DNA of 64,000 nucleotides from CAJMGO01 sp900557305 (GCA_905212975.1 CAJMGO010000004.1:1-64000), one strand, 5' to 3'; shown: positions 52,097 to 60,851, numbered from the stretch's first letter. The notes: generated from the sequence alone by a model not told the origin. Numbers and translations are program-made.

Positions 52097-54742
52097 ATGG
52101 AAAATATAGTAAGAAAAATAGAAAAAATTAATTCAATTAATAAAAAAAGAATGTATTTATCAAAAAAAATACAACTATTAAATTATAATGATAAAATAAA
52201 ACTTTTAAATGCCCTAATAGATAGTGCAACTACAAAGTATGAAAAACTAAGTAATTTGAAAAAACAATATGAAAAGTATTTAAAAACAAATAGAGTATTT
52301 AAATCTATTAGTGAAATAGAAAAATTTAAAGAAAACATAGATTTATATAAAGAAATTAAAGACTATATTGAGGTAGAACATAGTATTAAAATAAAAAATA
52401 AAAATTTATTATTTAAAATTAACGATACAGAAATTAAAAATATTGATGTTATTCTTAATAGAAATACTTATGTTCTATTTGATAAGTTAAATTATGAATT
52501 TGATACAGATAAAAGGATTTTAATATTAATTCAATTAAAACAAATATATTCAAAAGCAAATATCAAAATAAAAAAAGAAAATTTTGGATCTGAATATAAG
52601 ACTTTTGAACGAATATATAGATATATAAATAATTTGATAAAAATAGAGTATGAAATAAAGGATAAAATTAAAGCAAGTAAAAAAGAAATAATTGTTAAAA
52701 AGAAATATTATTATCCTGTATTGAAACTAAATGAAAAGCAAATATTAACCATTGATTTGAAAATTAATACGAATATATTAGAAACATTAAAAAAACTAGA
52801 AAATGAAACAGATATAAATAAAAGAATAAAACTATTAAATTTATTGAAAAGTAAATGTATAGATATTTATTCCACACTAGAAAAGAATACTTCAAAAGAA
52901 ATTTATAAATATGTAAAAGAAATTGAGGAATATTCTAATGAAGCTATAAAAATAGAACATAAAAAGAGAAAAAATATTTCAAAAAAGAATAGCAATGAAA
53001 TAAATAATAATTCAAAATTGTCGAAAAAAGAGCTAGAAGTAGTTGATAAAATTAAAAATAATGATTGTTTAGACAGATATACTTTATTAGAAATTTTAAC
53101 AGCATATAAGTATTTAGTTATGAATTATGTTAAAGACTATTCAATAAGTATTCTTAATGTATCAAAGTATATATCTAACAAAATAATTGATGAAGAAATT
53201 AAAGATGATAAAGATATTGTTATGATAAATTCAATAAAAGATACAATTAGATATAGATTACTTTCGTTAAATAAAAATGATGATAATGAATTGGAACGTT
53301 CTATATTAAAGGAATTGAGAATTGTATTTGATTTTATTTGTAAAAATTATAAAGAAGATACAAAAAGTACAGAACATGATTATAGATGTGATGTCATAAA
53401 ATACTATTTAAAAGATGAAAATGGATATCCATATGTAAAAAAAATAATTAATTATATGCCAGAAATAGTAAATGTTAGAGTAAAAGAACATAGTAATGAA
53501 CATATAATTATAAATATATTAAAGGAATATATCTATAATTATAAAGAAATGTTAAAAGATAAAAATGGTTGTTTTATAAATCCAGATTATTTAAAACAAG
53601 TATATTTATTATTCATGAACAATAGTAATTTGAAGTTGAATTTTGAAGATAAAGTAACAATTGACTATATATTAGATGATTTTATACTTTATCTAGATAA
53701 AGAAATATATAAAGAAGATAGAAAAACCTTAGCAAAAAAAGAAGTAAGAAAATTAAAAAGTCAATATTTATATTATGAAAAGAAATTAAAATTTAGAAAA
53801 GTTGATGAAAGACAATTAAGATGGCAAACTGAGTTATTATCAAATAATAGAACACATTGTTTGAAAAAAGACAATAGAGTAAATGTATTAGATGACTGTA
53901 TCACATTAAATGGAATTAATGCTTATTCATTATCTCAAGATGGTGATAAGAGAAAACTTAAAATACATGTAATAGATACAAGTAAAATTGTCGCACCATA
54001 TACATCAGTGGATAGTAAAATTTATAACTGCATGATTGAACATGAAAAAATTAGTGAAAATATAAAAAGAAAATTAGCATTAAAATATAATGAAGAAAAT
54101 CCTACAATTACATATGAATTTAATATTGAAAAAGGTAATTGTATTACAGATTTTAAGATTTATAAAAGTAAAATCTTCATAGATGAGGAAAATAATACTT
54201 TATTGAAAAACTTAAGTCAATTATCCAAAAAAATTCTAGCTTCTAAGAATATTAAAGATTTCGAAAGCTATACAATTGATGAATCTATTGAAATATTACT
54301 TAATGAAGAATTTATAAATTATATTGATGAAAATAAACTACCATTTATTTATTGTGGAAAAGAATATATAAATGATTATATAAATCATATGAATAATTTA
54401 AGTAATATATTTAATAGGTTGAATGTAATTGATTTTAAGAAGTTATACACTATTATTAGTAATAATGTAGGTGAATATAATTATTCTACAAAAGCATTCG
54501 AAGTTGATGGAACATATAATTTAAATTTAATAAATGACATTAATTATTTATTTATTTTTAATCAACGATTAATTACAGATATTATTTTTAATAACCAAAA
54601 GCTTAAAGATAAATCAAAATATTTAAAAGAATGTGAAAAATTAGAGCATGAGTTAAATCTAAGTATTAATCATATTAAGCCAGAAGATATAGTATTTAAA
54701 AATAATGCTAAAAGGAATAAATTAAAACAATTTAATTTGTGA
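52097..54742 (+). CDS. Large helical protein with divergent RNase II/R-like (RNB) domain
   Basis: An 881-residue soluble protein. Residues 1 to about 550 are Lys/Glu/Ile/Asn-rich and mostly helical, with long coiled-coil-like runs. From about 560 to 880 there is a pattern resembling an RNB exonuclease core: VNVLDDCITLNG (Asp599-Asp600), then KLKIHVIDTSKIV, TSVDSKIYN, and a block like the RNB 'LALS.E..I..G.I.D..I..S.I' stretch. Only the last two of the four RNB catalytic aspartates are evident. It is placed between dnaI and thrS, where Bacillus carries ytxBC. Active-nuclease status is doubtful. The ATG follows AGGTTGGGC. Confidence 0.6.
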   Translation: MENIVRKIEKINSINKKRMYLSKKIQLLNYNDKIKLLNALIDSATTKYEKLSNLKKQYEKYLKTNRVFKSISEIEKFKENIDLYKEIKDYIEVEHSIKIKNKNLLFKINDTEIKNIDVILNRNTYVLFDKLNYEFDTDKRILILIQLKQIYSKANIKIKKENFGSEYKTFERIYRYINNLIKIEYEIKDKIKASKKEIIVKKKYYYPVLKLNEKQILTIDLKINTNILETLKKLENETDINKRIKLLNLLKSKCIDIYSTLEKNTSKEIYKYVKEIEEYSNEAIKIEHKKRKNISKKNSNEINNNSKLSKKELEVVDKIKNNDCLDRYTLLEILTAYKYLVMNYVKDYSISILNVSKYISNKIIDEEIKDDKDIVMINSIKDTIRYRLLSLNKNDDNELERSILKELRIVFDFICKNYKEDTKSTEHDYRCDVIKYYLKDENGYPYVKKIINYMPEIVNVRVKEHSNEHIIINILKEYIYNYKEMLKDKNGCFINPDYLKQVYLLFMNNSNLKLNFEDKVTIDYILDDFILYLDKEIYKEDRKTLAKKEVRKLKSQYLYYEKKLKFRKVDERQLRWQTELLSNNRTHCLKKDNRVNVLDDCITLNGINAYSLSQDGDKRKLKIHVIDTSKIVAPYTSVDSKIYNCMIEHEKISENIKRKLALKYNEENPTITYEFNIEKGNCITDFKIYKSKIFIDEENNTLLKNLSQLSKKILASKNIKDFESYTIDESIEILLNEEFINYIDENKLPFIYCGKEYINDYINHMNNLSNIFNRLNVIDFKKLYTIISNNVGEYNYSTKAFEVDGTYNLNLINDINYLFIFNQRLITDIIFNNQKLKDKSKYLKECEKLEHELNLSINHIKPEDIVFKNNAKRNKLKQFNL

Positions 54743-54770
54743 TTGACAAATTAAAAATTAGTGGTAAAAT
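54743..54770 (+). promoter_or_regulatory. Promoter of the T-box operon
   Basis: A perfect TTGACA (54743-54748) and TAAAAT (54765-54770) are 16 bases apart, immediately after the 881-residue gene's stop. Confidence 0.75.
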
Positions 54771-54776
54771 TTAAGT

Positions 54777-54978
54777 AATAGTTTTGATTTGGACATGATT
54801 ATTGAATAAAACTAATTTTAGCGATTTAGGAATGGTGAAAGCCTAAAAGTAAAATTTAATAATTACTACCAATGAACTGAACTCAAAAGAGTTTCCGGGT
54901 TATTCCGTTAAAAATATAAAAGTAAAAAAAAGGATGGTACCGTGCTTTCTGCACTCCTTAGTACTATTCTTTTTTGCG
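54777..54978 (+). promoter_or_regulatory. T-box riboswitch (threonine-type) with terminator
   Basis: The conserved T-box, AGGATGGTACCGTG, is at 54931-54944. A terminator follows with GTGC/GCAC and AAGGA/TCCTT pairing and a T-run at about 54970-54976. The upstream stem I region includes GCGATTTAGG...GCCTAAA and a specifier area with ACC (54868-54870), a Thr codon, in TACTACCAATGAACTGAA. Uncharged tRNA-Thr should stabilise the antiterminator and allow reading into the next genes. The identity fits thrS downstream. Confidence 0.9.
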
Positions 54979-54994
54979 TTTTGGAGGAGTATGT

Positions 54995-55441
54995 ATGAAC
55001 GTAAGTAGAAAAAACATTTTGGAAATAAGAGAGTTTATGTGGAATTTTTTAAATCTTAAGTATGATGGAAAATTGAAGTTAACACATGAAGAGTTTTCAA
55101 ATTATTTAATTATGAAAGGGAAAACACACTTAACACATGTTAATTTTAAAAAAATAAAAAAAGAAGATATATTAAATGGTACATATATTTTAGTAAGAGA
55201 TGATGTAGGCAAAATTATTCCGTATGAAAGGCCAATAAATCTTTCTATGTTATGCAATCAAATTAAACAAAATGAGGAAAAATTAAAGAGAGACTTAGTA
55301 AGAAAAAGATATCTGGAAGAACAAGGTTATAGAGAACTTCCAAATGGGGAAGTATTATCGAATGATTTTTTCGAGGCAGAACCTTGTATTACACAAAAAT
55401 TAAATAGAGTTAAGACTTTAATAAGAAGAGGAATAAGATAA
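54995..55441 (+). CDS. Hypothetical protein in the threonine T-box operon (148 aa)
   Basis: A 148-residue soluble basic protein. It starts MNVSRKNILEIREFMWNFLN, contains KKEDILNGTYILVRDDVGK and ends LNRVKTLIRRGIR. No cofactor motif or signal peptide is seen, and I do not recognise the family. The ATG at 54995 lies 7 bases after GGAGG; the longer frame from 54974 starts inside the T-box terminator. It is the first gene behind the threonine T-box, 17 bp before thrS, so its level rises on threonine starvation. That makes a role in threonine supply or translation plausible, but not shown. Confidence 0.7.
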   Translation: MNVSRKNILEIREFMWNFLNLKYDGKLKLTHEEFSNYLIMKGKTHLTHVNFKKIKKEDILNGTYILVRDDVGKIIPYERPINLSMLCNQIKQNEEKLKRDLVRKRYLEEQGYRELPNGEVLSNDFFEAEPCITQKLNRVKTLIRRGIR

Positions 55442-55458
55442 GTAAAGAGGAGAATAAT

Positions 55459-57216
55459 ATGATTAATTTTAAAGAAAATGAAGATTTAAATAAATTAAAT
55501 CATAGTTGTGCGCATTTACTTGCACATGCTATAAAACATTTATATCCAAATGCAAAGTTTTGGGTAGGCCCTGTTGTGGAAGAAGGATTTTATTATGATA
55601 TTGATTTAGGTGATGATGTAATAAAAGAAGATGATTTACCTAAAATAGAGAAAGAAATGAAAAAAATCAGTAAGGACAATAAGTTAATTAAAAGAATAGA
55701 GCTTACTAAACAAAATGCATTAGAAATGTTTAAAGATGATCCATATAAAATAGATTTAATTAGAAGAATGAATGAAAACGATACAGTAATTTCTGCATAC
55801 CAACAAGGTGATTTTATTGATTTATGCAGAGGACCGCATATGAATTCTACGAAAGATATGAAGTATTTTAAACTTGTAAAAGTAAGTGGAGCATATTGGA
55901 AAGGTGATTCAAAAAACAAAATGCTTCAAAGAATTTATGGCGTTTGTTTTGAAAAAGAAGAAGATTTGATGAACTATTTATCTTATCTTGAAGAAGCAAA
56001 GCTACGTGATCATAGAAAAATAGGTAAAGATCTAGATTTATTTATGACTGATGATTTAGTTGGTAGGGGATTACCTATGTTTTTACCAAATGGATATATA
56101 ATATGGCAAGAATTAGAAAATTATATAAAAAACAAAGAAAAAAGGCTTGGATATCAACATGTTATGACACCATGTGTTGGAAATGTAGAATTATATAAAA
56201 CAAGTGGACATTGGGAACATTATAAAGAAAACATGTTTCCTGCAATGGAGGTCGATGGAGAAAGTTTTGTGTTAAGACCAATGAATTGTCCTCATCACAT
56301 GATGATATATGCTAATAAATTACATTCATATAGGGATTTACCTATAAGAATTGGTGAAATTGCTCATGATTTTAGATATGAATCAAGTGGTTCATTAAAA
56401 GGAATAGAAAGAGGAAGACATTTTTGCCAAAATGATGCACATTTATTTGTAACACCTGAACAAATAAAGGATGAATTTAAAAAAGTTGTTGATTTAATAC
56501 TAGATACATATAAAGACTTTGGAATTAAAGACTATAGATTTGTTTTATCTCTTCGTGATTCAGAGGATAAAGAAAAGTATCATCAAGATGATGAAATGTG
56601 GGAAAAAGCAGAAAATGGACTTAGAGAGGTTCTAAATGAACTTGGTATTAATTATACTGAAGAAATAGGAGAGGCAGCTTTTTATGGCCCAAAGTTAGAT
56701 GTTAATGTTAGACCTGCTGTTGGTAATGAATATACATTATCTACTTGTCAATTAGATTTTTGTTTACCTGCTAAATTCGATTTAAAATATGTTGATAAGG
56801 ATGGGTCAAAGAAAACACCTGTTGTATTACATAGAGCAATATTAGGTTCAATTGATAGGTTTATGGCTTATATTTTAGAGGAAACAAAAGGGAATCTTCC
56901 ACTTTGGTTATCACCAGTACAAGTTAATATAATTCCTGTTAATAATGAATATCATCTAGAATATTGTAACAAGTTACATGAAAAATTATTGGATGAAAAT
57001 ATAAGGGTTGAACTTGACAACAGAGATGAAAAATTATCATATAAAATACGTGAAAGTCAAACTCATAAAATTCCATTTACATTAATAATTGGCCAAAATG
57101 AAGTTGATAATAATTTAATAAGTTATAGAAAATTTGGTACCACAGAAACAGTAACTATATCTATTGATGAACTTATAATATTACTAAAAAAAGCAATAAA
57201 AAATAAAGAATTATAA
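55459..57216 (+). CDS. thrS: Threonyl-tRNA synthetase without the TGS domain
   Basis: A 585-residue class II synthetase. It starts directly with the N2 editing domain (HSCAHLLAHAIKHLYP, with the HxxxH site), then the catalytic core with motif 2 (RYESSGSLKGIERGRHF), zinc-site Cys in PMNCPHH, and motif 3 (LHRAILGSIDRFMAYI), then the anticodon-binding domain (about 480-585). Typical ThrS is 630-650 residues with an N-terminal TGS domain of about 60 residues, absent here. No upstream in-frame start could restore it. Editing of mischarged Ser should still be possible. AAAGAGGAG precedes the ATG. Confidence 0.94.
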   Translation: MINFKENEDLNKLNHSCAHLLAHAIKHLYPNAKFWVGPVVEEGFYYDIDLGDDVIKEDDLPKIEKEMKKISKDNKLIKRIELTKQNALEMFKDDPYKIDLIRRMNENDTVISAYQQGDFIDLCRGPHMNSTKDMKYFKLVKVSGAYWKGDSKNKMLQRIYGVCFEKEEDLMNYLSYLEEAKLRDHRKIGKDLDLFMTDDLVGRGLPMFLPNGYIIWQELENYIKNKEKRLGYQHVMTPCVGNVELYKTSGHWEHYKENMFPAMEVDGESFVLRPMNCPHHMMIYANKLHSYRDLPIRIGEIAHDFRYESSGSLKGIERGRHFCQNDAHLFVTPEQIKDEFKKVVDLILDTYKDFGIKDYRFVLSLRDSEDKEKYHQDDEMWEKAENGLREVLNELGINYTEEIGEAAFYGPKLDVNVRPAVGNEYTLSTCQLDFCLPAKFDLKYVDKDGSKKTPVVLHRAILGSIDRFMAYILEETKGNLPLWLSPVQVNIIPVNNEYHLEYCNKLHEKLLDENIRVELDNRDEKLSYKIRESQTHKIPFTLIIGQNEVDNNLISYRKFGTTETVTISIDELIILLKKAIKNKEL

Positions 57217-57241
57217 AAAAAGGAGAAAAATCCTTTTTTTT
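57215..57241 (+). terminator. thrS operon terminator
   Basis: AAAAAGGA and TCCTTTTT pair around a 5-base loop and extend into a T-run. Confidence 0.8.
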
Positions 57242-57300
57242 GTAATATTTAATCCTTTTTATCATAGTTTTAATTAGATATGCACTAGGGGAGGATACAA

Positions 57301-57807
57301 ATGATAAATAAAAAGAATTTATGGTTTTTGACATTATTTAGTTTAATTTTAGTATTGAGTGTGTATTATGTTACAATGCCAACAGAATTATTGATAACAA
57401 ATAATTCTAATTTTGTAACTAAAGATACTAGTGAAGAGGATACAAAAGTTTCTATAGAAGAAAATGAAGTAATAACAGCTTTAAAAGTTGCTGATGATGA
57501 AGAATATTTAAAAGAATTAGATACATTAAAATTAGTATTAATGGACAATAAGTCAAGTGTTGAAGAAAAAAATGATGCATTTGATAAAATGAAAGATTTA
57601 AATACAAATAAGAATAAAGAAGAAGAGTTGGAAAATTTGATAGAATCTTCATATAAATTAAAATCTTTTATAAAAATAAAAAATAATCAAGTTAAAGTTG
57701 TTATATCTGGTAGTGAACATGATACAACACTAGCTAACAATATAATGAATACAATTCAAGAAAAATTTGAAACAAAAATGTATGTAACTGTACAGTTTAG
57801 TGCTTAA
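57301..57807 (+). CDS. SpoIIIAH-like protein
   Basis: A 168-residue protein with an N-terminal membrane helix (NLWFLTLFSLILVLSVYYV, about residues 6-24), a Glu/Lys-rich linker and a C-terminal small alpha/beta domain. This design matches SpoIIIAH, the mother-cell protein that forms a channel with SpoIIQ during engulfment. The other seven spoIIIA genes are not here. GGGGAGGATAC precedes the ATG, and a terminator follows. It may be a repurposed or solitary family member. Confidence 0.7.
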   Translation: MINKKNLWFLTLFSLILVLSVYYVTMPTELLITNNSNFVTKDTSEEDTKVSIEENEVITALKVADDEEYLKELDTLKLVLMDNKSSVEEKNDAFDKMKDLNTNKNKEEELENLIESSYKLKSFIKIKNNQVKVVISGSEHDTTLANNIMNTIQEKFETKMYVTVQFSA

Positions 57808-57835
57808 AGTTCATAAATATATGAACTTTTTTTTA
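57805..57835 (+). terminator. Terminator of the SpoIIIAH-like gene
   Basis: AAAGTTCAT and ATGAACTTT pair around a 6-base loop, followed by T residues. Confidence 0.85.
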
Positions 57836-57922
57836 GTAAAAAAACATACACATTGTATATTTAAATACATACAATAATATGAATAAAAATATAATCCATC
57901 ATCTTAGAAAGAGAGGGAGTTT

Positions 57923-58129
57923 ATGAAAAAAAGCATATTAACAAAAAGAGAAAAAGAAGTCTTTGAATTGTTAATACAAAATAATACAACTGTTCAAATT
58001 TCTGAAAAATTAAAAATTAGTGAAAAAACAGTTAGAAATCATATATCAAATGCTATGCAAAAGCTTGGAGTCAAAGGCAGAGCAAGTGCTGTTGTAGAAT
58101 TACTTAAACTTGGTGAAATTACACTATAA
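57923..58129 (+). CDS. gerE: GerE-like LuxR-type HTH regulator (68 aa)
   Basis: A 68-residue protein consisting only of a LuxR/GerE helix-turn-helix: LTKREKEVFELLIQNNTTVQ, then SEKLKISEKTVRNHISNAMQ and KLGVKGRASAVVELLKLG. Having no sensor domain, it matches GerE (74 residues), the late mother-cell regulator of spore-coat genes. It is followed by a GerM-type gene, and gerE and gerM are also close together in Bacillus. GAGAGGGAGTTT precedes the ATG. The name rests on size and context. Confidence 0.75.
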   Translation: MKKSILTKREKEVFELLIQNNTTVQISEKLKISEKTVRNHISNAMQKLGVKGRASAVVELLKLGEITL

Positions 58130-58152
58130 AATCGCATTAAAGCGGTTTTTTT
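58129..58152 (+). terminator. Terminator of the gerE-like gene
   Basis: AATCGC and GCGGTT pair (one G-T) around a 6-base loop, followed by eight T. Confidence 0.75.
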
Positions 58153-58177
58153 TCATACTATTAATTAAAGAGGTGAA

Positions 58178-59134
58178 ATGGTGTTAAAAAAGAGGATACT
58201 AAATAGAATTATAATTACATCGGCTACGTTATTTACTTTATTTTTACTTACTTTAATGCCTAAAACTAATGTATTAGAAGTTGAAAAAAAATTGGAATAT
58301 GTTGATTATACTTTAGAAAGTAATGTCATTTATTTAATTGATCAATATGATTACGTTTCAAGAACAACTGTCGCCCTTGAACATAATGAGAAAATAGATC
58401 AAAAAGCAAAGGAATTATTAGAGCTTCTAATAATTTCAGGAAAAGAAGAAAGCAAAATTCCAAGTGGTTTCAAACCAGTAATTCCAAGTGATACAAAAAT
58501 ATTGAGCGTTGAATATGTCGAAGGTACAATTAAGGTAAATTTTTCGATTGAATTTTTAAATATAGAAGAATTTAACGAAAGCAAAGTAATAGAATCAATT
58601 GTGTATACATTAACATCCATAGAAAATGTAAAAAATGTTATAATATATGTAAATGGTGATGTACTAACAAAGCTGCCATCTGGGAAAATTCTTCCAACAT
58701 CATTAGATAGAGGCTATGGAATTAATAAAGAATATGATATTACAACTTACAAAAATATTGATAAAATAACAATATATTATTTAAGTAAATATAATGATAA
58801 TATTTATTATGTACCAGTTACTAAGTATATTGATGGTGGTAGTGATAAAATAGATGTAATTGTTCAAGAATTATCTAAGGGTTCATTATATCATAACAAT
58901 TTAATAAGCTATCTAAATAATAATACTAAAATATTAAATAAGAAAAATGATAATAGCAGTATATATTTAACATTTAATGAAAATATTTTTGATAATATTG
59001 ATACGTATAATATACTAGAAGAGGTTATTAACACAATAAGTTTATCAATTGGTGATAATTATGATGTTGATGAAGTTATATTTAATTATAATGGAAAAGA
59101 AATTTATAAAAGTGTTATAAAAACTATTGAATAA
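58178..59134 (+). CDS. gerM: GerM-like protein with two GerMN domains
   Basis: A 318-residue protein with one N-terminal membrane helix (about residues 10-30). It then has two tandem alpha/beta GerMN-type domains (about 45-170 and 190-318). Markers are VALEHNEKIDQKAKELLELL, IPSDTKILSVEYVEGTIKVNFS and the corresponding second-half LTFNENIFDNID. GerM of Bacillus is a sporulation lipoprotein with two such domains, needed for stable SpoIIIAH-SpoIIQ assembly; here a SpoIIIAH-like gene is two genes upstream. No lipobox is visible, unlike Bacillus GerM. AGAGGTGAA precedes the ATG. Confidence 0.75.
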   Translation: MVLKKRILNRIIITSATLFTLFLLTLMPKTNVLEVEKKLEYVDYTLESNVIYLIDQYDYVSRTTVALEHNEKIDQKAKELLELLIISGKEESKIPSGFKPVIPSDTKILSVEYVEGTIKVNFSIEFLNIEEFNESKVIESIVYTLTSIENVKNVIIYVNGDVLTKLPSGKILPTSLDRGYGINKEYDITTYKNIDKITIYYLSKYNDNIYYVPVTKYIDGGSDKIDVIVQELSKGSLYHNNLISYLNNNTKILNKKNDNSSIYLTFNENIFDNIDTYNILEEVINTISLSIGDNYDVDEVIFNYNGKEIYKSVIKTIE

Positions 59135-59180
59135 AAGAAATTTTTATTGTATAATTGTCTTGTTCAGTTAGAACAGGAAT

Positions 59181-59257
<77 letters not shown>

Positions 59258-59263
59258 TAATGA

Positions 59264-59293
59264 AAATAACCGTTGAAATTCAACGGTTTTTTT
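59264..59293 (+). terminator. Terminator after tRNA-Arg
   Basis: AACCGTTGAA and TTCAACGGTT pair almost without loop, followed by a T-run. Confidence 0.85.
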
Positions 59294-59347
59294 GTTTATT
59301 GCTCTTGATTAGGATTCGAACAACACGACCATAAAGAAGTGCAATTT

Positions 59348-60103
59348 CTATCCAGCTTCTAAATAGTGAATTTTATCAAATAATAGGGAAATGAAATTTT
59401 TTTTAATAGTAAATTCTAAACTTTTGTTACTATATGTTCCAATCTTATCACCACTTTTAATAAGTCTAGCAACAATACTTATTTCTATAATTCCTCTTTC
59501 TAATAAATTTAAAAAAGTTTCAAATGATTTTAGTTTATATAATTCTAGTGAATAATACCTATAATAAATAACATCATCAATAATTTTTTTACTAGCCCTT
59601 ATTAAAGCTAGTTTATTTAATTTTAGGCATAAATGATCTTTTAATTTGTCTAAGTAAACAAAGGATTCTCTTTCAATTAGTTCATTATTTTTATTGTAAA
59701 CACATAATATTAATATTTCACTTTTTTTATCAATTTCAAATTTAAATTTAAAATTATTATTTACGCAACATGGATTCTTACAATTAAGTGTTGCAATAAA
59801 AATATTTTTATCACTTATATCTTTATCTGGATATCCATATTTTTCAATTATTCTATTAATTTCAGGAAATGTCGGGCCATCAAAAGCAGTATTAAATAAA
59901 TGTAAAGGATATCGGCTAAATCGTGTCGAACATTTTATTTCTATATCTTTGTAATCAGGAAAAAACATTGAATCAATTTTTTTATTAATTTCATTTTCAA
60001 ATGTTAATCCAACATTACCATAACTTTTATATTTACTTTTTATCCAACCTTTATTATTTATTTTACAAAATTCATTTATTAAACTTTTCATATTTTCATC
60101 CAT
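59348..60103 (-). CDS. MvaI/BcnI-family type II restriction endonuclease-like protein, without a methylase
   Basis: A 251-residue protein. The N-terminal part shows GWIKSKYKSYGNVGLTFE and FPDYKDIEIKCS, the PD...ExK active site of the MvaI/BcnI family. Further family-like parts are KYGYPDKDISDKNIFIATLN and, near the end, KIGTYSNKSLEFTIKK. These enzymes nick or cut CC(A/S)GG-type sites and are related in fold to MutH. No DNA methyltransferase lies in the window. I set the start at ATG 60103 because GAGGTGATTATT precedes it; the GTG upstream lies in that site. It lies between tRNA genes, a common site for acquired genes. Confidence 0.72.
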   Translation of the reverse strand: MDENMKSLINEFCKINNKGWIKSKYKSYGNVGLTFENEINKKIDSMFFPDYKDIEIKCSTRFSRYPLHLFNTAFDGPTFPEINRIIEKYGYPDKDISDKNIFIATLNCKNPCCVNNNFKFKFEIDKKSEILILCVYNKNNELIERESFVYLDKLKDHLCLKLNKLALIRASKKIIDDVIYYRYYSLELYKLKSFETFLNLLERGIIEISIVARLIKSGDKIGTYSNKSLEFTIKKNFISLLFDKIHYLEAG

Positions 60104-60112
60104 AATAATCAC

Positions 60113-60470
60113 CTCAAATTAAATTTTAGAGTATTAACATAACTAAATCAAATGACTGTTTTTGTTATTTCGAATATTTAATAAATATGAAATATATTTT
60201 TTTAACATTAATAAATTTGATTTTGAACTTTATAATTATAAAAAGTAATTTTTTTGTATATAATTAGTTTTTTTTATTTATTTGTGAATTATTATTATAT
60301 TGGACATAAAATAATTAAAATTAGATATGTGTTAATTATGTTGCCTTTTATTGCTTTATAAAAATGTATTAATTATTATAAAATATTTTGATTTTGAATA
60401 TTTATATTACAAAATATTATAATTAAGATTAGTTTAAAGAGCATCCTTTCATTCTATGGCGGTCATAGGG
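60113..60470. other. Very AT-rich intergenic region without a gene
   Basis: About 350 bases, almost all A and T, with many stops in all frames. I see no supported gene, RNA or repeat beyond a small hairpin around 60455-60470 (CTATG/CATAG). Confidence 0.6.
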
Positions 60471-60472
60471 CA

Positions 60473-60498
60473 CAAAAAAACTAGTCATAAGACTAGTG
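60473..60498 (-). terminator. Terminator of the tRNA-Ile2/tRNA-Leu operon
   Basis: On the minus strand ACTAGTC and GACTAGT pair around TTAT and are followed by seven T (60473-60479 as A on the plus strand). Confidence 0.85.
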
Positions 60499-60508
60499 GT
60501 AAACAAAG

Positions 60509-60593
60509 TGGTGCAGGTGAAGGGACTTGAACCCCCATGTCGTAAGACACTAGATCCTAAGTCTAGCGCGTCTGCCAATTTCGCCACACCTGC
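60509..60593 (-). tRNA. tRNA-Leu (TAG), CCA encoded
   Basis: An 85-base class II tRNA. Acceptor GCAGGTG pairs with CACCTGC, the D-arm is GGCGAAATTGGCAGACGC, the anticodon loop is CTTAGGA (TAG, reads CUN), a long variable arm (TGTCTTACGACA) is present, and the T-arm has GGGTTCAAGTCCC. It ends in A and CCA. It is the second gene of a two-tRNA operon. Confidence 0.95.
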
Positions 60594-60599
60594 ACAAGA

Positions 60600-60676
60600 T
60601 GGTGGACCCTATAGGACTCGAACCTATGACCGCCCGGTTATGAGCCGGATGCTCTAACCAACTGAGCTAAGGGTCC
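60600..60676 (-). tRNA. tRNA-Ile2 (CAT, lysidine type), CCA encoded
   Basis: A 77-base tRNA. Acceptor GGACCCT pairs with AGGGTCC, the D-arm is GCTCAGTTGGTTAGAGC, the anticodon loop is CTCATAA (CAT), and the T-arm is AGGTTCGAGTCCT. The acceptor start GGACC and the CTCATAA loop resemble Bacillus tRNA-Ile2 more than elongator or initiator tRNA-Met, so it probably reads AUA after TilS modification. AUA is abundant in this genome. Confidence 0.85.
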
Positions 60677-60699
60677 ATATATGCATTTAGCACTCTTTA

Positions 60700-60728
60700 A
60701 TAATAGCATAACCGGGCAAATTATGCAA
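60700..60728 (-). promoter_or_regulatory. Promoter of the two-tRNA operon
   Basis: On the minus strand TTGCAT (60723-60728) and TATTAT (60700-60705) are 17 bases apart, ending 24 bases before tRNA-Ile2. Confidence 0.55.
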
Positions 60729-60851
60729 TAATTTTTAAAGAAATTTATAAAAAATATATACATTTTATATTTAATAAGTATTTTTTTTAAATAATTTTAT
60801 ACTATTAAATATCTATATAATATGTTATAATTTACTAGAAGGTGAAGGTTT

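Noticed and set aside
59305..59340. A tRNA-like T-arm (GTTCGAATCC on the minus strand) near the endonuclease gene
   Set aside because: The flanking bases do not form a T-stem or acceptor stem; at most a chance match or worn remnant.
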